Positions 1 to 7,880 of a DNA stretch of 42,150 nt are shown here, piece by piece; position 1 is the stretch's first letter, and every line of letters begins with the position of its first letter. The translations under genes were made by a program, and so were the position numbers. This DNA comes from Deltaproteobacteria bacterium. Its GTDB lineage: Bacteria; Myxococcota_A; Polyangia; Nannocystales; Nannocystaceae. Under the pieces are notes generated by a model, which did no database searches, had not been told where the DNA came from, and saw only the letters and a program-made list of their open reading frames with translations. The stretch spans positions 1-42,150 of the forward strand of contig CANLQR010000006.1 in assembly GCA_947492135.1 (NCBI GenBank), written 5' to 3'.

Positions 1-2
1 AC

Positions 3-344
3 CTCAATCAACTCATCGCGACCGGCAAGGCCATGGACGCCTTCGAGAAGTACTACGCCGAAGACTGCGTCATGCAGGAAAATCTCGATCCTCCGCGCAC
101 TGGCAAAGCGGCCTGCCGTGACTACGAGATCGGGTTTTTCTCATCGATCGCGGAGTTCAAGCGCGGCGAGATGCTCTCGGCGGCGGTGACCGGCGACCGC
201 TCGTTCAGCGAGTGGGTCTTCGCCTGCACCTTCAAGGACGGCTCTGCGATGGACAACACGCAGGTCTCGGTCCGCACCTGGAAGGACGGCAAGGTGGTGT
301 ACGAGCGGTTCTACTACAAGGCGAACTTCACCCCCGCGAGCTAG
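3..344 (+). CDS. SnoaL-like / NTF2-fold protein, 5' end cut by window
   Basis: The frame is open from the first bases of the window, and the residues before the first ATG (position 33) read as protein (LNQLIATGKAMDAFEKYYAE), so the true start probably lies upstream. The pattern of an N-terminal helix, then YYAEDCVMQEN, and a later strand-rich half with FKDG and VYERFYY fits the small alpha+beta cone fold of SnoaL/NTF2-like proteins. These are usually 110-140 residues and include ketosteroid-isomerase-like enzymes and binding proteins. No substrate can be read from the sequence. A strong hairpin follows the stop codon, so this is probably the last gene of its transcript. Confidence 0.7.
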   Translation, partial: LNQLIATGKAMDAFEKYYAEDCVMQENLDPPRTGKAACRDYEIGFFSSIAEFKRGEMLSAAVTGDRSFSEWVFACTFKDGSAMDNTQVSVRTWKDGKVVYERFYYKANFTPAS

Positions 345-353
345 TCGGAGCGT

Positions 354-380
354 CCGATCGCGCTCGTCGAGCGCGATCGG
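354..380 (+). terminator. Perfect 12-bp hairpin after the SnoaL-like gene
   Basis: CCGATCGCGCTC (354-365) pairs perfectly with GAGCGCGATCGG (369-380) across a 3-base loop, ten bases after the stop codon. There is no T-tract, as is common in high-GC genomes. An intrinsic terminator or mRNA-stabilising hairpin is the simplest reading. Confidence 0.6.
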
Positions 381-487
381 GGGCGACGTTGGCTGCACGT
401 GTTGGTCACCCGTCGCCCCCCGTCGCGACCGCCGCGACCGCGGGCGGCCCCCGAACAACTTGCACGGCCGTCGCCCAGGAACGCACG

Positions 488-504
488 GTGGTACCGGTCA
501 CCAC
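488..504. promoter_or_regulatory. Inverted repeat upstream of the copper monooxygenase gene
   Basis: GTGGT (488-492) and ACCAC (500-504) flank a CCGG core, giving an interrupted palindrome about 92 bp before the ATG at 597. It may be a regulator-binding site. No regulator gene is nearby and short inverted repeats are frequent at this GC content. Confidence 0.25.
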
Positions 505-596
505 TGATTCGCGTTGGGCAAGTTGCCATGCGACCGGCGCAGCAGATCGCAATGGGCTTCGCGCTTGGTATCGCGGCATAGTTCGCATGGGCACTC

Positions 597-2003
597 ATGA
601 CCGATCGGCCAACCACCCTCCCCACGCAGGCGTTCGCTTTCTCGATGTTGCTCGCGTGCGCGGCAGCCCCGGCCACACCAGGCACCGGCGACGAGGCCAG
701 CGACGAGGCCAGCGACGAGGCGACCGCAGCGAACGACAGCAGTGGACTGGGCGACGCCAGCACGACCGCCGCGCCCGAGCTTGGCCCCGACGACGGCAGC
801 GTCACGTTTTATCGCGATGTTCTGCCGATCGTGCAGAGCCGTTGCATCGCCTGCCACCGCGACGGCAACATCGCGCCGTTTTCGCTCGAGCGCTACGAAG
901 ACGCGTGGACCTGGCGAGAGGCGATCATGGCGTCGATCACCGCGGGCACGATGCCGCCGTGGCTTCCCGGTGCCGACTGCAACACGTACACCAATGATCC
1001 GTCGCTACCGCCCGACGAGGTCGAAGTACTGGCGGCGTGGGTGGCCGAGCAGGGCCCGCGTGGCGACCTCGGCGACGCACCACCTCCGGTCGAGGTGGAG
1101 CCCAGCGGTCTGCCGCGCGTGGATCTGACGCTCGCGCTGCCAGAGCCGTACACCCCGGTCGGCGCCGACGACTACCGCTGCTTCTTGCTCGACTGGCCAC
1201 TCGATGCGCCCGCGTACGTGACGGGATTTCACGCCAAGCCGGGCAACGCGTCGATCGTGCACCACGCGATCGCCTACAACATCACGCCCGATCGCGTCAC
1301 GCAGTACGAGGCGCTCGACGCGGCGGATCCCAGTGCCGGCTATCCTTGCTTCGGCGGGCCCGGCGGTGCTGTCAGCGATCCCGGTGCCGGCCTGTGGCTG
1401 GGTGCGTGGGCGCCCGGTGGCGGCGCGGCGCCGTACCCCGAAGGCACGGGTCTGGCGATGGCTCCGGGCTCGAAGGTGGTGCTGCAGATCCACTACAACA
1501 CCGCGGCCGGCGGTGTGGGCAGTGATCAAACCTCCATCGAAATGATGACGGCCACCGAGGTCGAACGCGAGGCGTTCATGATGCTGTGGGCCGACATCGA
1601 CTGGCTCGGCGGCAACATGCCGATCCCCGCCGGCGACGCCGATGTCGAACATACCTGGGCACTGGATCCCACGCTGGTGATGGACTTTCTCACCGATGTC
1701 GTGCCCCCGGATCAGCCGTTCATGATTCACTCGAGTTCGCAGCACATGCACCTGCTCGGGACTCGAGCGCGGCAGGACATCCTGCGCGCCGATGGCTCGA
1801 ACACGTGCTTGGTCGATATCCCGCAGTGGGATTTCGGCTGGCAATCCGCGTACCGATTTTCGGATCCCGTCCGCTTCGAGCCCGGCGACACGTTGCGTCT
1901 GTCGTGCCACTGGGACAACGCCAGCGGAACCCAGGACGTCAACTGGGGCGAGGGCACCGGGGACGAGATGTGCCTGGGCGTCTACTACGTGACGGGGATC
2001 TGA
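597..2003 (+). CDS. Lipoprotein with c-heme motif and copper type II ascorbate-dependent monooxygenase domain
   Basis: Predicted envelope oxidoreductase of 468 residues. The N-terminus ends in a good lipobox (MLLAC) followed by an acidic repeat linker. A CxxCH heme-attachment motif (C83, C86, H87) with a candidate Met119 ligand (GTMPPW) suggests a small cytochrome c domain. The rest matches the peptidylglycine/dopamine monooxygenase fold. H222-H223 and H299 fit the CuH site, and H383-x-H385 plus M458 fit the CuM site, so all six copper ligands can be placed. Eukaryotic relatives hydroxylate C-H bonds using ascorbate; here the heme may supply the electrons (inference). The substrate is unknown. 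ATG 597 is used; an in-frame ATG just before the lipobox would leave almost no signal peptide. Confidence 0.85.
   Translation: MTDRPTTLPTQAFAFSMLLACAAAPATPGTGDEASDEASDEATAANDSSGLGDASTTAAPELGPDDGSVTFYRDVLPIVQSRCIACHRDGNIAPFSLERYEDAWTWREAIMASITAGTMPPWLPGADCNTYTNDPSLPPDEVEVLAAWVAEQGPRGDLGDAPPPVEVEPSGLPRVDLTLALPEPYTPVGADDYRCFLLDWPLDAPAYVTGFHAKPGNASIVHHAIAYNITPDRVTQYEALDAADPSAGYPCFGGPGGAVSDPGAGLWLGAWAPGGGAAPYPEGTGLAMAPGSKVVLQIHYNTAAGGVGSDQTSIEMMTATEVEREAFMMLWADIDWLGGNMPIPAGDADVEHTWALDPTLVMDFLTDVVPPDQPFMIHSSSQHMHLLGTRARQDILRADGSNTCLVDIPQWDFGWQSAYRFSDPVRFEPGDTLRLSCHWDNASGTQDVNWGEGTGDEMCLGVYYVTGI
690..722 (+). repeat. 12-bp coding tandem repeat (2.75 units)
   Basis: The unit GACGAGGCCAGC occurs at 690-701 and 702-713 and again partially to 722, coding Asp-Glu-Ala-Ser in the linker after the lipobox. 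Its length is a multiple of three, so copy-number change would keep the reading frame. Confidence 0.8.
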
Positions 2004-2027
2004 CGAGCGCCCGCGAGGTCTTCGACT

Positions 2028-2573
2028 TCAGGCAGTCGCCGGCGGCAGTCGCCGTACGATGCCCTCGAACGAGCGCCCTGCGACCGTCAAGTAGAGCGTA
2101 CCGCCCGAGATCGCCAGCTCCCAGCGGTTGTTGCGATCGACGGTGGCCACGATCGCGTCGAGCAGCGCCTGCTCGAGCACGTAGATCTCGATCCGATCGC
2201 CGTGATGCACCGACTGCTCGACGATCTCGCGGGCAAGCTGCTCGGGGGCTTTCCACGAATAGACCACGATGCGGGCCCCCGACTTGCTGGCCTTGTGCAG
2301 CCGGTCCGTCGAAGGCGTACCGACCTCGATCCACGCCTGCAAGTCACCACGCAGGTCGTGCTGCCACAACGCCGGCTCCTCGCCGACCGCGAGTCCCCGG
2401 CTGAACTCGACGCCCTCGCCGTGTTCGAGGGCGCGGGCCAGCAGCCGAGCCACGAGGTATCGCTCGCTCTCCGACGGATGCTGGGCAACCCGGAGATCGA
2501 GCGAGTCATAGACCCCGCGGTCGGAATCGGAGAGTTCGACTTCGAATCGCCGAACGGTGGAGGTCAACGCCAT
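2028..2573 (-). CDS. yaeQ: YaeQ family protein
   Basis: 181 residues, the usual size for YaeQ. The start MALTSTVRRFEVELSD followed by RVAQHPSESERYLVARLLA, then SRGLAVGEEPALW and AWIEVGTPS, matches the family closely (E. coli YaeQ has the ARHPSET and IELGLPD blocks). YaeQ has a PD-(D/E)xK nuclease-like fold; its cellular role is not settled, and E. coli YaeQ was once linked to haemolysin expression. The start at 2573 is chosen because the open frame further upstream reads as Arg/Ser-rich antisense of the methyltransferase. The gene lies 19 bp downstream of that methyltransferase on the same strand, so the two are probably co-transcribed. It converges on the copper monooxygenase gene with only 24 bp between stops. 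Confidence 0.92.
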   Translation of the reverse strand: MALTSTVRRFEVELSDSDRGVYDSLDLRVAQHPSESERYLVARLLARALEHGEGVEFSRGLAVGEEPALWQHDLRGDLQAWIEVGTPSTDRLHKASKSGARIVVYSWKAPEQLAREIVEQSVHHGDRIEIYVLEQALLDAIVATVDRNNRWELAISGGTLYLTVAGRSFEGIVRRLPPATA

Positions 2574-2592
2574 GGGGGTGCGGCGCTGCGCC

Positions 2593-3438
2593 CTACCGCA
2601 TGCCAGTCGCCGTGAGCGCAGTCGCGCCCAAGCAGACCTGGCCGTCGACGACATGGGCCGCCGCAAAGTCGAGCACTGCGGCCCGCAGCTGCTCGGTCTC
2701 GGGCTCCGCGAGCGTCGAGATCGCGGCCAGCACCGGCGCGGCGATGCTGCTTTGGATCTCCCAGTACTCGTCGGGAGAGGCGTAGTGCATCGTGAAGGCC
2801 TGTTGCTCGACCTTGAACTCATTGAAGCCGCCGGCGTTCAACACCCGCGCGAGTTCACCGGGAGGAGAAAGCCGGAACGCACCCGGTGCGTTCGCCTCGG
2901 GAGCCTGCGGCGGTACGAACCGGTTCACCAGCTCCATCAGCGAGCTCAAGAAGGGATTGAGCGCGGGCTCGTCCCACACGGCCACGGCAAAGTGACCGCC
3001 GGGCTTGAGCACGCGATAGATCTCTGCGGCGGCGCCGACCGGATTCGCGCAGAACATCAGGCCGAAGCGGCAGGTCACCGCATCGAACGCGGCGTCAGCG
3101 AACTCGAGGCGCTCGGCGTCCATCACCAGCACATCGACGTCGAGACCAAGCCGCTTCACGCGACGCGAGGTCGCGGCCTTCATCTCCGGTGACAGGTCCG
3201 TTGCCGTCACGCGACCGTTGGGCCCGACGCGGCCGGCCGCCGTCACGGCCGGCTCACCAGTTCCGCACGCGAGGTCGAGCACACGCATTGCCGGAGCGAT
3301 CGCGGCGGCGTCGCAGAGCCACTGCGAGATCCCGCCGAACTGGGTCTCCAACCAGTCGTGGTGAAGGTCCCAGGCCACCGAGGCCTTCCCCCAGAGCTCT
3401 CTTTGCTGCTTCTTCTGTCCCGCGGTGGTTACGTGCAC
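2593..3438 (-). CDS. Class I SAM-dependent methyltransferase (UbiE/COQ5-like)
   Basis: 281 residues with the Rossmann-type methyltransferase motifs in order: motif I VLDLACGTGEP (about 53-63), the acidic ribose-binding residue in TATDLSPEM (Asp81), MDAERLEF (about 106-113), and the post-motif LKPGGHFAVAVW (about 145-156). The overall pattern resembles the UbiE/COQ5 group, which methylates quinone precursors, but many small-molecule methyltransferases look alike, so the substrate is open. The start codon is GTG at 3438 (VHVTTAGQKKQQRELW). It is the promoter-proximal gene of a two-gene unit with yaeQ and is divergent from the metalloprotease gene, sharing a 245-bp region in which I see no clear promoter elements. 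Confidence 0.88.
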   Translation of the reverse strand: MHVTTAGQKKQQRELWGKASVAWDLHHDWLETQFGGISQWLCDAAAIAPAMRVLDLACGTGEPAVTAAGRVGPNGRVTATDLSPEMKAATSRRVKRLGLDVDVLVMDAERLEFADAAFDAVTCRFGLMFCANPVGAAAEIYRVLKPGGHFAVAVWDEPALNPFLSSLMELVNRFVPPQAPEANAPGAFRLSPPGELARVLNAGGFNEFKVEQQAFTMHYASPDEYWEIQSSIAAPVLAAISTLAEPETEQLRAAVLDFAAAHVVDGQVCLGATALTATGMR

Positions 3439-3683
3439 GGGCGAGAGGGTAGCCAGGACCGGCGAGAAGCGCGAGTGCTCGCACCCATGTCGACGCCAGC
3501 ACGGGCCCCATGGCCCGACAGAGGGGGTTGGTTCACGAGCCGGGCACGCCAGAGGGCCCCGGGCACGCCATGCGAGTGAACGCGAACGCGGCGACCGCTC
3601 GCGACCTCGGGGCTCGCGGCCTCGCTCGATCCGCTCGCCTGCCCAACCAAAGTCCGGGTGGGGCCCCGTGCTAGTGTGCTGTG

Positions 3684-6600
3684 ATGCGACGACTTGGGCC
3701 CCTGAGTGTGAGCGTGTTCGCCGGAGCCTTGGCGCTCGGCCCCGCGCTGGCCCACGCGGCCTCGCGTGATCCGTTGGCGACGCTCGGACTCGAGCGCGCC
3801 GATGGCCGCGTGGTGCAGCCGCCCCGTGAGGGGGCCTGGGGCAGCAGTGCGGGCATCGATCCGCGCACGACCCACGCGGGGCTCGTGCGTCTGCGGGCCG
3901 AGGCCGGGCCGTTGTGGGTGAGCTGGAGCTCCACTCGCCAGGCGGCGAACGGGATCATGTTCGCCGGCGTCGACGCTCCCGGGACCGTGATCTCACCGGC
4001 GCGTGCCGAGGCCTTCGCGTGGTCCTGGCTCGAGCGTCACCTCGAGATCCTCGCGCCGGGCAGCACGATCCGCGACTTCGCGGTGGTCACCAACGATCTG
4101 TCGTCGGGCATCCGCACCCTGGGATTCGCGCAGCGTCATCAAGACACCCCGGTGCTGGGCGGCCAGATCAGCCTGCGCTTTGCGGCCGATCGGCTGGTGA
4201 TGGTGGCCTCGCAGGCGCTGCCCCACGTGACCCTGTCGCAAGGCCTTACCTCGGCCGAGGTCGCGACGCCCGCTTCGGCGCGCGCGCACGCGCTGGCCCG
4301 CGCGCACGCGCTGGCCCGCGCGCGCGCGCTGGCGTGGTTGGACCACGACTTCGCGCTGGGCAGGCGCTCGGTTGCTGCGCCCGCGGTGCAAGGCCCCGAC
4401 GGCACATTGCTGCTGCCGCTGTGGATCGGCACGGGCTGGACGTATCGCCAGGTCGTCCGGGTGACGGTGGAGAGCCGCGCGCCGCTGGGTCGCTGGGCGG
4501 TGTACCTCGATGCTCGCACCGCCGAACCGGTCGCGCGCGAGCAGTTGATGCGATCGACCGCGGTGGTGCGCTTCGACGTGCCCACGCGCCACCCGGGGAC
4601 GGGACGCTATGACGCCCTCGCGCCGGAGCTCGACGTCGTCCAAGGTGGACAGGGCGCAACCACCGATCTCGCCGGCGAGGTCGCACTGTCGGCCAGTCCA
4701 ACCGCACTGGATACCACGGTGACCGGGCTGCGGGTCGCCGTGAGCAACGAGGCCGGAGACGAGGCCACCAACACGTTCAACGTGAGCAACGGCGACACCG
4801 CCTTGTGGTCGGCCCCCGGTGATGAATTCGTCGACGCCCAGCTCAGCGCGTTCGTGCATGCCTCGCGCGTCAAGGCGTACGTACGCACGCTCGCGCCCGA
4901 CCTCGCCTGGCTCGACGAGGCCACCGACGTCAGCGTGAACCTCGAAGGCAGCTGCAACGCCGTCTCCAACGGCGATCAGCTGTTCTTCTTGCGTGCGGGT
5001 GCGTGTCAGAACACCGCGCGGCTCGCCGATGTCGTCTACCACGAGGCCGGACACTCGGTGCACCGGCAGTCGATCATCGCCGGGGTCGGCGGGTTCGACG
5101 TCGCGCTGTCCGAGGGCATCAGTGACTACCTCGCGGCGACGATCGTCGATGACTCCGGCATGGGTCGTGGCTTCGACTACACCGACGCCCCACTGCGCGA
5201 GCTCGATCCCGACGGCAGTGAGTGGAGCTGGCCGCAAGACCAGAGCGGTGATCCGCACCTCGAGGGCCGGATCATCGGCGGCACGCTATGGGATCTGCGC
5301 ACGGCCTTGCGCGCCAAGCTCGGCGACGACGAGGGCCAGTTTCATACCGACACGATCTGGTACGAGTCGATTCGCCGCGCGGTGGACATCCCATCGATGT
5401 ACCCCGAAGCGCTGCTTGCCGACGATGATGACGGCAACCTCGCCAACGGCACCCCCAATGGCTGCGAGATCAACGAGGTGTTCGAGGCCCATGGCCTGCG
5501 CGACCCCAGCCAGCTGACCGATGTCACGATCGACATCGCTGCGATCGAGGCTGGACGCGAGGTCACGGTCGCGCAGTCGCTGCCGCTGTTCGATGACTGT
5601 CCAGTCGACCTCGGCAGCGCCGAGCTGCGCTGGCGGTTGCGTGGCGATCCCGACTTCACAGCCGTCGCGATGGTCGTGCAAGACGGCGCCTACGCGGGGA
5701 CGATCCCCACCCAGGCCTCCGGTGTCGTGGTCGAGTATCAGGTCTCGCTGACCTACTCCAACGGCGTCGTCGCGAACTTGCCGCGGAACCAAGCCGATCC
5801 CTGGTACCAGACCTACTTTGGTGGCGTGACGCCGATCTACTGCCTCGACGGCGCCGCGGACCAGGGCCAGTGGTCGTTCGCGGGCAACAGCAGCAGCTGG
5901 ACCTTCGATGCGATCGCAGGTGGCGGCGGAATCGATCCCGATGCCGCCTACGATGCCGATGGCGTGCAGCTATCGCAGCAGGGCGAGTACGCGCCCAACG
6001 CCAGCTCGTCGGCCACCGGCCCGGTCATCGACCTGCGCGGGCGCGACGATGTGCGCCTCCACTATCGACGCTGGCTCACCGTCGAGGACGGCACCTACGA
6101 TCAGGCGACGATTCAGGCCAACGACCAGCTGCTGTGGACCAATCTCGCCAACGACGAGAGCGGGCTGCATCACATCGATCAAGAGTGGCGCTTCCATGAT
6201 CTGCCGCTCAATGACTTCCTCGACGCCGGCGAGGTGCAGCTGCGGTTCGCACTATCGAGCGATGGCGGGGTCGAGTTCGGTGGGTGGACCATCGACTCGC
6301 TGTGCGTCGTCGAGGTGGTGGCCAGTGTGTGCGGCGACGGCACCACCAGCCGTGACGAGGGTTGCGACGACGGCAACACGCAAGACGGGGACGGCTGTGA
6401 TGCCTCGTGTTTCCCCGAGGAGCCCAGCGGCGGCGACACGACAGGGGACGACGGCGACTCGACGGGCGGCGACGCAACGGGATCGGGATCGGGATCGGCG
6501 TCCGCGACCGGAGCCAGCGCGGAGGCGACGGCCGGTCTCACCACTGCGGCAGACACCGCCTCAGGCCCGACCGAGGGTTCCTCCGGGGCGAGCGAGCCCG

Positions 6601-6713
6601 GCGAGTCCTCGAGCACGGATGGCTGTGGGTGCCGGGCCGGCAGTCCGGGCTCACGTTGGCTCGGTGCTGGCTTGGCGCTGCTGCTTGCCGGCACGATGCG
6701 TCGGCGCCGGTAG
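3684..6713 (+). CDS. Secreted zinc metalloprotease with DUF4215 repeat and MYXO-CTERM-like tail
   Basis: 1009 residues. A signal peptide (about 1-26, ending AHAAS) is followed by a propeptide region containing FAQRHQDTPVLGGQISLRF, which resembles the fungalysin/thermolysin propeptide motif. The zinc site is HEAGH at 453-457 with a likely third ligand Glu477 in ALSEGISDYLA, 20 residues on, as in M36-like gluzincins. After beta-rich domains comes one Cys-rich DUF4215 repeat (about 883-909), a Gly/Ser/Thr/Asp linker, and a tail with GCGC, one hydrophobic helix and RRRR. Such tails are processed in myxobacteria for display at the surface. It is probably an extracellular or surface-bound peptidase, useful to a predator or scavenger (inference). 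A GTG precedes the chosen ATG by one codon. Confidence 0.9.
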   Translation: MRRLGPLSVSVFAGALALGPALAHAASRDPLATLGLERADGRVVQPPREGAWGSSAGIDPRTTHAGLVRLRAEAGPLWVSWSSTRQAANGIMFAGVDAPGTVISPARAEAFAWSWLERHLEILAPGSTIRDFAVVTNDLSSGIRTLGFAQRHQDTPVLGGQISLRFAADRLVMVASQALPHVTLSQGLTSAEVATPASARAHALARAHALARARALAWLDHDFALGRRSVAAPAVQGPDGTLLLPLWIGTGWTYRQVVRVTVESRAPLGRWAVYLDARTAEPVAREQLMRSTAVVRFDVPTRHPGTGRYDALAPELDVVQGGQGATTDLAGEVALSASPTALDTTVTGLRVAVSNEAGDEATNTFNVSNGDTALWSAPGDEFVDAQLSAFVHASRVKAYVRTLAPDLAWLDEATDVSVNLEGSCNAVSNGDQLFFLRAGACQNTARLADVVYHEAGHSVHRQSIIAGVGGFDVALSEGISDYLAATIVDDSGMGRGFDYTDAPLRELDPDGSEWSWPQDQSGDPHLEGRIIGGTLWDLRTALRAKLGDDEGQFHTDTIWYESIRRAVDIPSMYPEALLADDDDGNLANGTPNGCEINEVFEAHGLRDPSQLTDVTIDIAAIEAGREVTVAQSLPLFDDCPVDLGSAELRWRLRGDPDFTAVAMVVQDGAYAGTIPTQASGVVVEYQVSLTYSNGVVANLPRNQADPWYQTYFGGVTPIYCLDGAADQGQWSFAGNSSSWTFDAIAGGGGIDPDAAYDADGVQLSQQGEYAPNASSSATGPVIDLRGRDDVRLHYRRWLTVEDGTYDQATIQANDQLLWTNLANDESGLHHIDQEWRFHDLPLNDFLDAGEVQLRFALSSDGGVEFGGWTIDSLCVVEVVASVCGDGTTSRDEGCDDGNTQDGDGCDASCFPEEPSGGDTTGDDGDSTGGDATGSGSGSASATGASAEATAGLTTAADTASGPTEGSSGASEPGESSSTDGCGCRAGSPGSRWLGAGLALLLAGTMRRRR
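4284..4337 (+). repeat. 18-bp in-frame tandem repeat in the metalloprotease propeptide
   Basis: Two exact 18-bp units (4284-4301, 4302-4319) and a third degenerate one code for Ala-His-Ala-Leu-Ala-Arg. The repeat lies in the propeptide region, upstream of the zinc site, and keeps the frame. It looks like recent slippage expansion. Confidence 0.8.
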
Positions 6714-6764
6714 GGCTGCGCGGCAGGTCGCGCCCGCGCTTGGCGATGCTCGACGATTGATCGA

Positions 6765-7880
6765 CTACGCCATCGCGACCAGGACGAACGCGGTCGCGGT
6801 GCTCATCGCGAGCAGCGGCAGCGCCCAGATCAAGTACAGGTACAGCTGCTCCTGCACGTACTTGCCGAAGATGCGGCGGACGAGATTGAACCGGAACAGC
6901 ACGAGGTTCACGACCAGGCTCGTCGCGAGCGAGATGTAGTTGAGCCCGAAGAGCCGCGCGACGGTGTTGTCGGCGGCCGACAGCGCGGGATACTCCGCAC
7001 CGACCGTGAAGTTCAGCGCGATGACGGCGAAGAGGCCGCCGATGATGATGTTCGCAAGCTCGAACGCCTCGATCTGGAACTCGCCGTCGTGAACCTTGTT
7101 GAGCCACATCGACAAGAGCGGAATGAACAGCGATGCGAACAGCGGGATGAAGATCGCGGGGACCGTCTTGCCCGACTGCCGCGCGACGTCGAGCGAGATC
7201 CAGACGCGCGCGTGGGCCTCGCCGTGCCAGCGCGGCAGCGGTGCGCGCTCGAAGTCGATGAGCCCGAGATCCCAGCCGCCGATCTCGGCCCGCTCGGCGA
7301 GTCGCGAGAAGTCGAGATCGTCTTGACGGTAGTCGAGCAGCACGACGTCGGTCGACTCGCGTTGCGCGACCAGCTCGACGCGCAGCTTCTGATGGTCGAA
7401 CGGGAAGCGCTCGAAATCGAAGTCGGAGAGCAAGCGCGCGCCGATGCGCTGCATCAGCTCGACGCTACCGGTCGGGGAGATGCGCAGGCCCCAGACGTGC
7501 TCGGACGGCACCTCGGCGAGGTTCGCGACGACGACGTCCGGCGACCAGATCTCCGCGAGCCGAGCGACCGCCGCGTCGTCGCGCAACTCGACGAACCCAC
7601 GCGGCGCGAGGTTCTTCGCGTAGGCGAGCCGTGGATCCTCCCACCGCAGGCGCACGTCGATCGTGGCGACGAACTCGCCCTCGTTCTCGTCGATGTCGGC
7701 GATCTCGGCAAAGTAGACCCCGACGCGCACCATGATCGGCATGCCTTTGCCGAGCGGCGGAGTGACGCGGTCCGTATCGTCGGCCGCCATCGCCGTGCGG
7801 GGCACGACCATCAAAGTCAGCACAGCGAGCACCAACAGCGCCGCCCAACGACGCATCGCGTGGAACGAGTCGCGACTCAC
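6765..7880 (-). CDS. Pentameric ligand-gated ion channel homologue (pro-loop receptor)
   Basis: 371 residues if started at GTG 7880, whose GTGA overlaps the upstream stop and which has AAGGGCGG about 6-13 bases before it; ATG 7856 is the alternative. After a signal peptide (ending near TAMAADD), the extracellular domain shows VRLRWEDPRL, the loop-A signature WSPD (about 112-115), and FPFDHQKL (about 159-166), the pro-loop that replaces the animal Cys-loop. Four hydrophobic segments follow from about residue 241, M1 beginning TVPAIFIPLFASL and M2 ELANIIIGGLFAVIALNF. Bacterial relatives (GLIC, ELIC, DeCLIC) are cation or proton-gated channels of the inner membrane with a periplasmic sensor domain. 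The M2 segment lacks the Ser/Thr residues that line the GLIC pore, so conductance properties cannot be predicted. Confidence 0.9.
   Translation of the reverse strand: MSRDSFHAMRRWAALLVLAVLTLMVVPRTAMAADDTDRVTPPLGKGMPIMVRVGVYFAEIADIDENEGEFVATIDVRLRWEDPRLAYAKNLAPRGFVELRDDAAVARLAEIWSPDVVVANLAEVPSEHVWGLRISPTGSVELMQRIGARLLSDFDFERFPFDHQKLRVELVAQRESTDVVLLDYRQDDLDFSRLAERAEIGGWDLGLIDFERAPLPRWHGEAHARVWISLDVARQSGKTVPAIFIPLFASLFIPLLSMWLNKVHDGEFQIEAFELANIIIGGLFAVIALNFTVGAEYPALSAADNTVARLFGLNYISLATSLVVNLVLFRFNLVRRIFGKYVQEQLYLYLIWALPLLAMSTATAFVLVAMA

Noticed and set aside
399-581. 60-codon plus-strand open frame before the copper monooxygenase
   Set aside because: Arg/Pro-rich composition, no recognisable feature, and it is overlapped by equally good frames on both strands.
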